Below, piece by piece: positions 15,061 to 15,530 of a stretch of 15,530 nt of DNA. The position numbers were made by a program, and so were the translations under genes. How positions within the stretch are numbered: the stretch's first letter is position 1; each line of letters begins with the position of its first letter. The notes beneath the pieces were generated by a model. That model was not told the DNA's origin and ran no database searches. It saw only the letters and a list, made by a program, of their open reading frames with translations. The stretch comes from Symbiobacteriaceae bacterium (GTDB lineage: Bacteria; Bacillota; JAAYKD01; WRDA01), in the NCBI GenBank assembly GCA_009783675.1, contig WRDA01000013.1:1-15530 (forward strand), read 5' to 3'.

Positions 15061-15530
15061 TACCCCAACCGGTGCTTGCCGATACCAAAGGCGGGTAATC
15101 ATCAGAGCAGTGTTTCATTCTAATGGTTATCTGCTTGGCGGGTATATCCACATCTACTTTGATGATTCGTCCAGTTTGCATGCTGATATCCAACTCCAAC
15201 CAGTGGGTAAAGACGGCGAGTCTCTGCTGCACTCCATCAAACGGTGTGACAGTCAGAAGATTCTCCGTTTCGTTATCTATGCGGCAACCGTACCCACATA
15301 GGCCAAGCTCCGGATCATCGACTACATAGGCTTTGGCAGTCATCAGGTATCCGTATAAGCCCATGTCTGTATCTAAGGAGCGGGTATCGAAACCGGTGCG
15401 GTCCGGCCACCAGGTAAACCATCCCGTTGCCTGTCCCGAAGAGCGCAGAGTGGTCAGGATGGTCATCAACCCGGCATAACCCCATTTCAACAGCCTTAGG
15501 TCTCTGGTTTCCTCGAAGGCCTGGTAGAGC
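15029..15530 (-). CDS. C-terminal part of a large protein, possibly DUF5695-like (carbohydrate-active)
   Basis: This reading frame ends at 15029 and stays open to the window edge, so only its last 166 or so residues are visible. A TTG at 15490 is not the start, since the frame continues upstream with plausible sequence. The visible part contains ATGWFTWWPDRTGFDTRSLD, TDMGLYGYLMTAKAYVVDDP and LGLCGYGCRI, which resemble the C-terminal region of large DUF5695-type proteins, thought to have an alpha/alpha-toroid glycoside-hydrolase-like domain. The following part (LAVFTHWLELDISMQTGRI) looks like a terminal beta domain. I place this family with low certainty; the aromatic-rich character fits carbohydrate binding. 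Its 3' end overlaps the kinase gene by 32 bases on the opposite strand. Confidence 0.55.
   Translation of the reverse strand, partial: LYQAFEETRDLRLLKWGYAGLMTILTTLRSSGQATGWFTWWPDRTGFDTRSLDTDMGLYGYLMTAKAYVVDDPELGLCGYGCRIDNETENLLTVTPFDGVQQRLAVFTHWLELDISMQTGRIIKVDVDIPAKQITIRMKHCSDDYPPLVSASTGWGIIFGVFVVNM

Overview
The window looks like an accessory region of a bacterial chromosome, most likely from a Clostridia-type Bacillota. This rests on gene content: a DHHW-family protein beside an MBOAT acyltransferase, split chromate-transporter halves, strong AGGAGG-type ribosome binding sites and sigma-70-like promoters. No rRNA or tRNA gene is present, so the assignment is tentative.

Layout. (1) 1-2954, plus strand: two overlapping FtsX/MacB-type ABC permeases, the second with an unusual C-terminal barrel-sandwich (lipoyl-like) tail. 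Their ATPase is not in the window. (2) 2982-6621, minus strand: two overlapping genes for an asymmetric heterodimeric ABC exporter. The upstream gene has a complete N-terminal helix but no ATG, GTG or TTG to start it. (3) 6648-7282, minus strand: a Phd/YefM-type antitoxin and a PIN (VapC-like) toxin, with a recognisable promoter and a palindromic operator. The exporter genes follow about 35 bases later with no visible promoter or terminator between. (4) 7367-11425, plus strand: one promoter drives an MBOAT (AlgI-like) O-acyltransferase, two half-size chromate transporter (CHR) proteins and a DHHW (AlgJ/AlgX-like) protein. This looks like a surface-polysaccharide O-acylation operon with a CHR pair inside it. 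(5) 11426-11730: a 305-base gap with five consecutive GC-rich hairpins closed by a short inverted repeat, followed by an extended -10 promoter. It may be a structured RNA or a small mobile repeat. (6) 11731-15060, plus strand: a FIST-domain sensor protein and a PAS hybrid histidine kinase with two receiver domains, forming a signalling pair. (7) 15029-15530, minus strand: the C-terminal part of a large protein that may be a DUF5695-type carbohydrate-active protein. Its 3' end overlaps the kinase gene by 32 bases.

How the parts work together. Units 1 and 2 are two separate export systems that converge tail to tail. Unit 3 may share a transcript with unit 2. Unit 4 probably moves acyl groups across the membrane (MBOAT) and onto an extracytoplasmic glycan (DHHW); the role of the CHR pair is open. 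Unit 6 probably senses a small ligand through FIST and passes phosphate to a partner outside the window. The points most worth checking are the hairpin array, the CHR pair inside the acylation operon, the lipoyl-like tail on the permease and the missing start codon of the first exporter gene.
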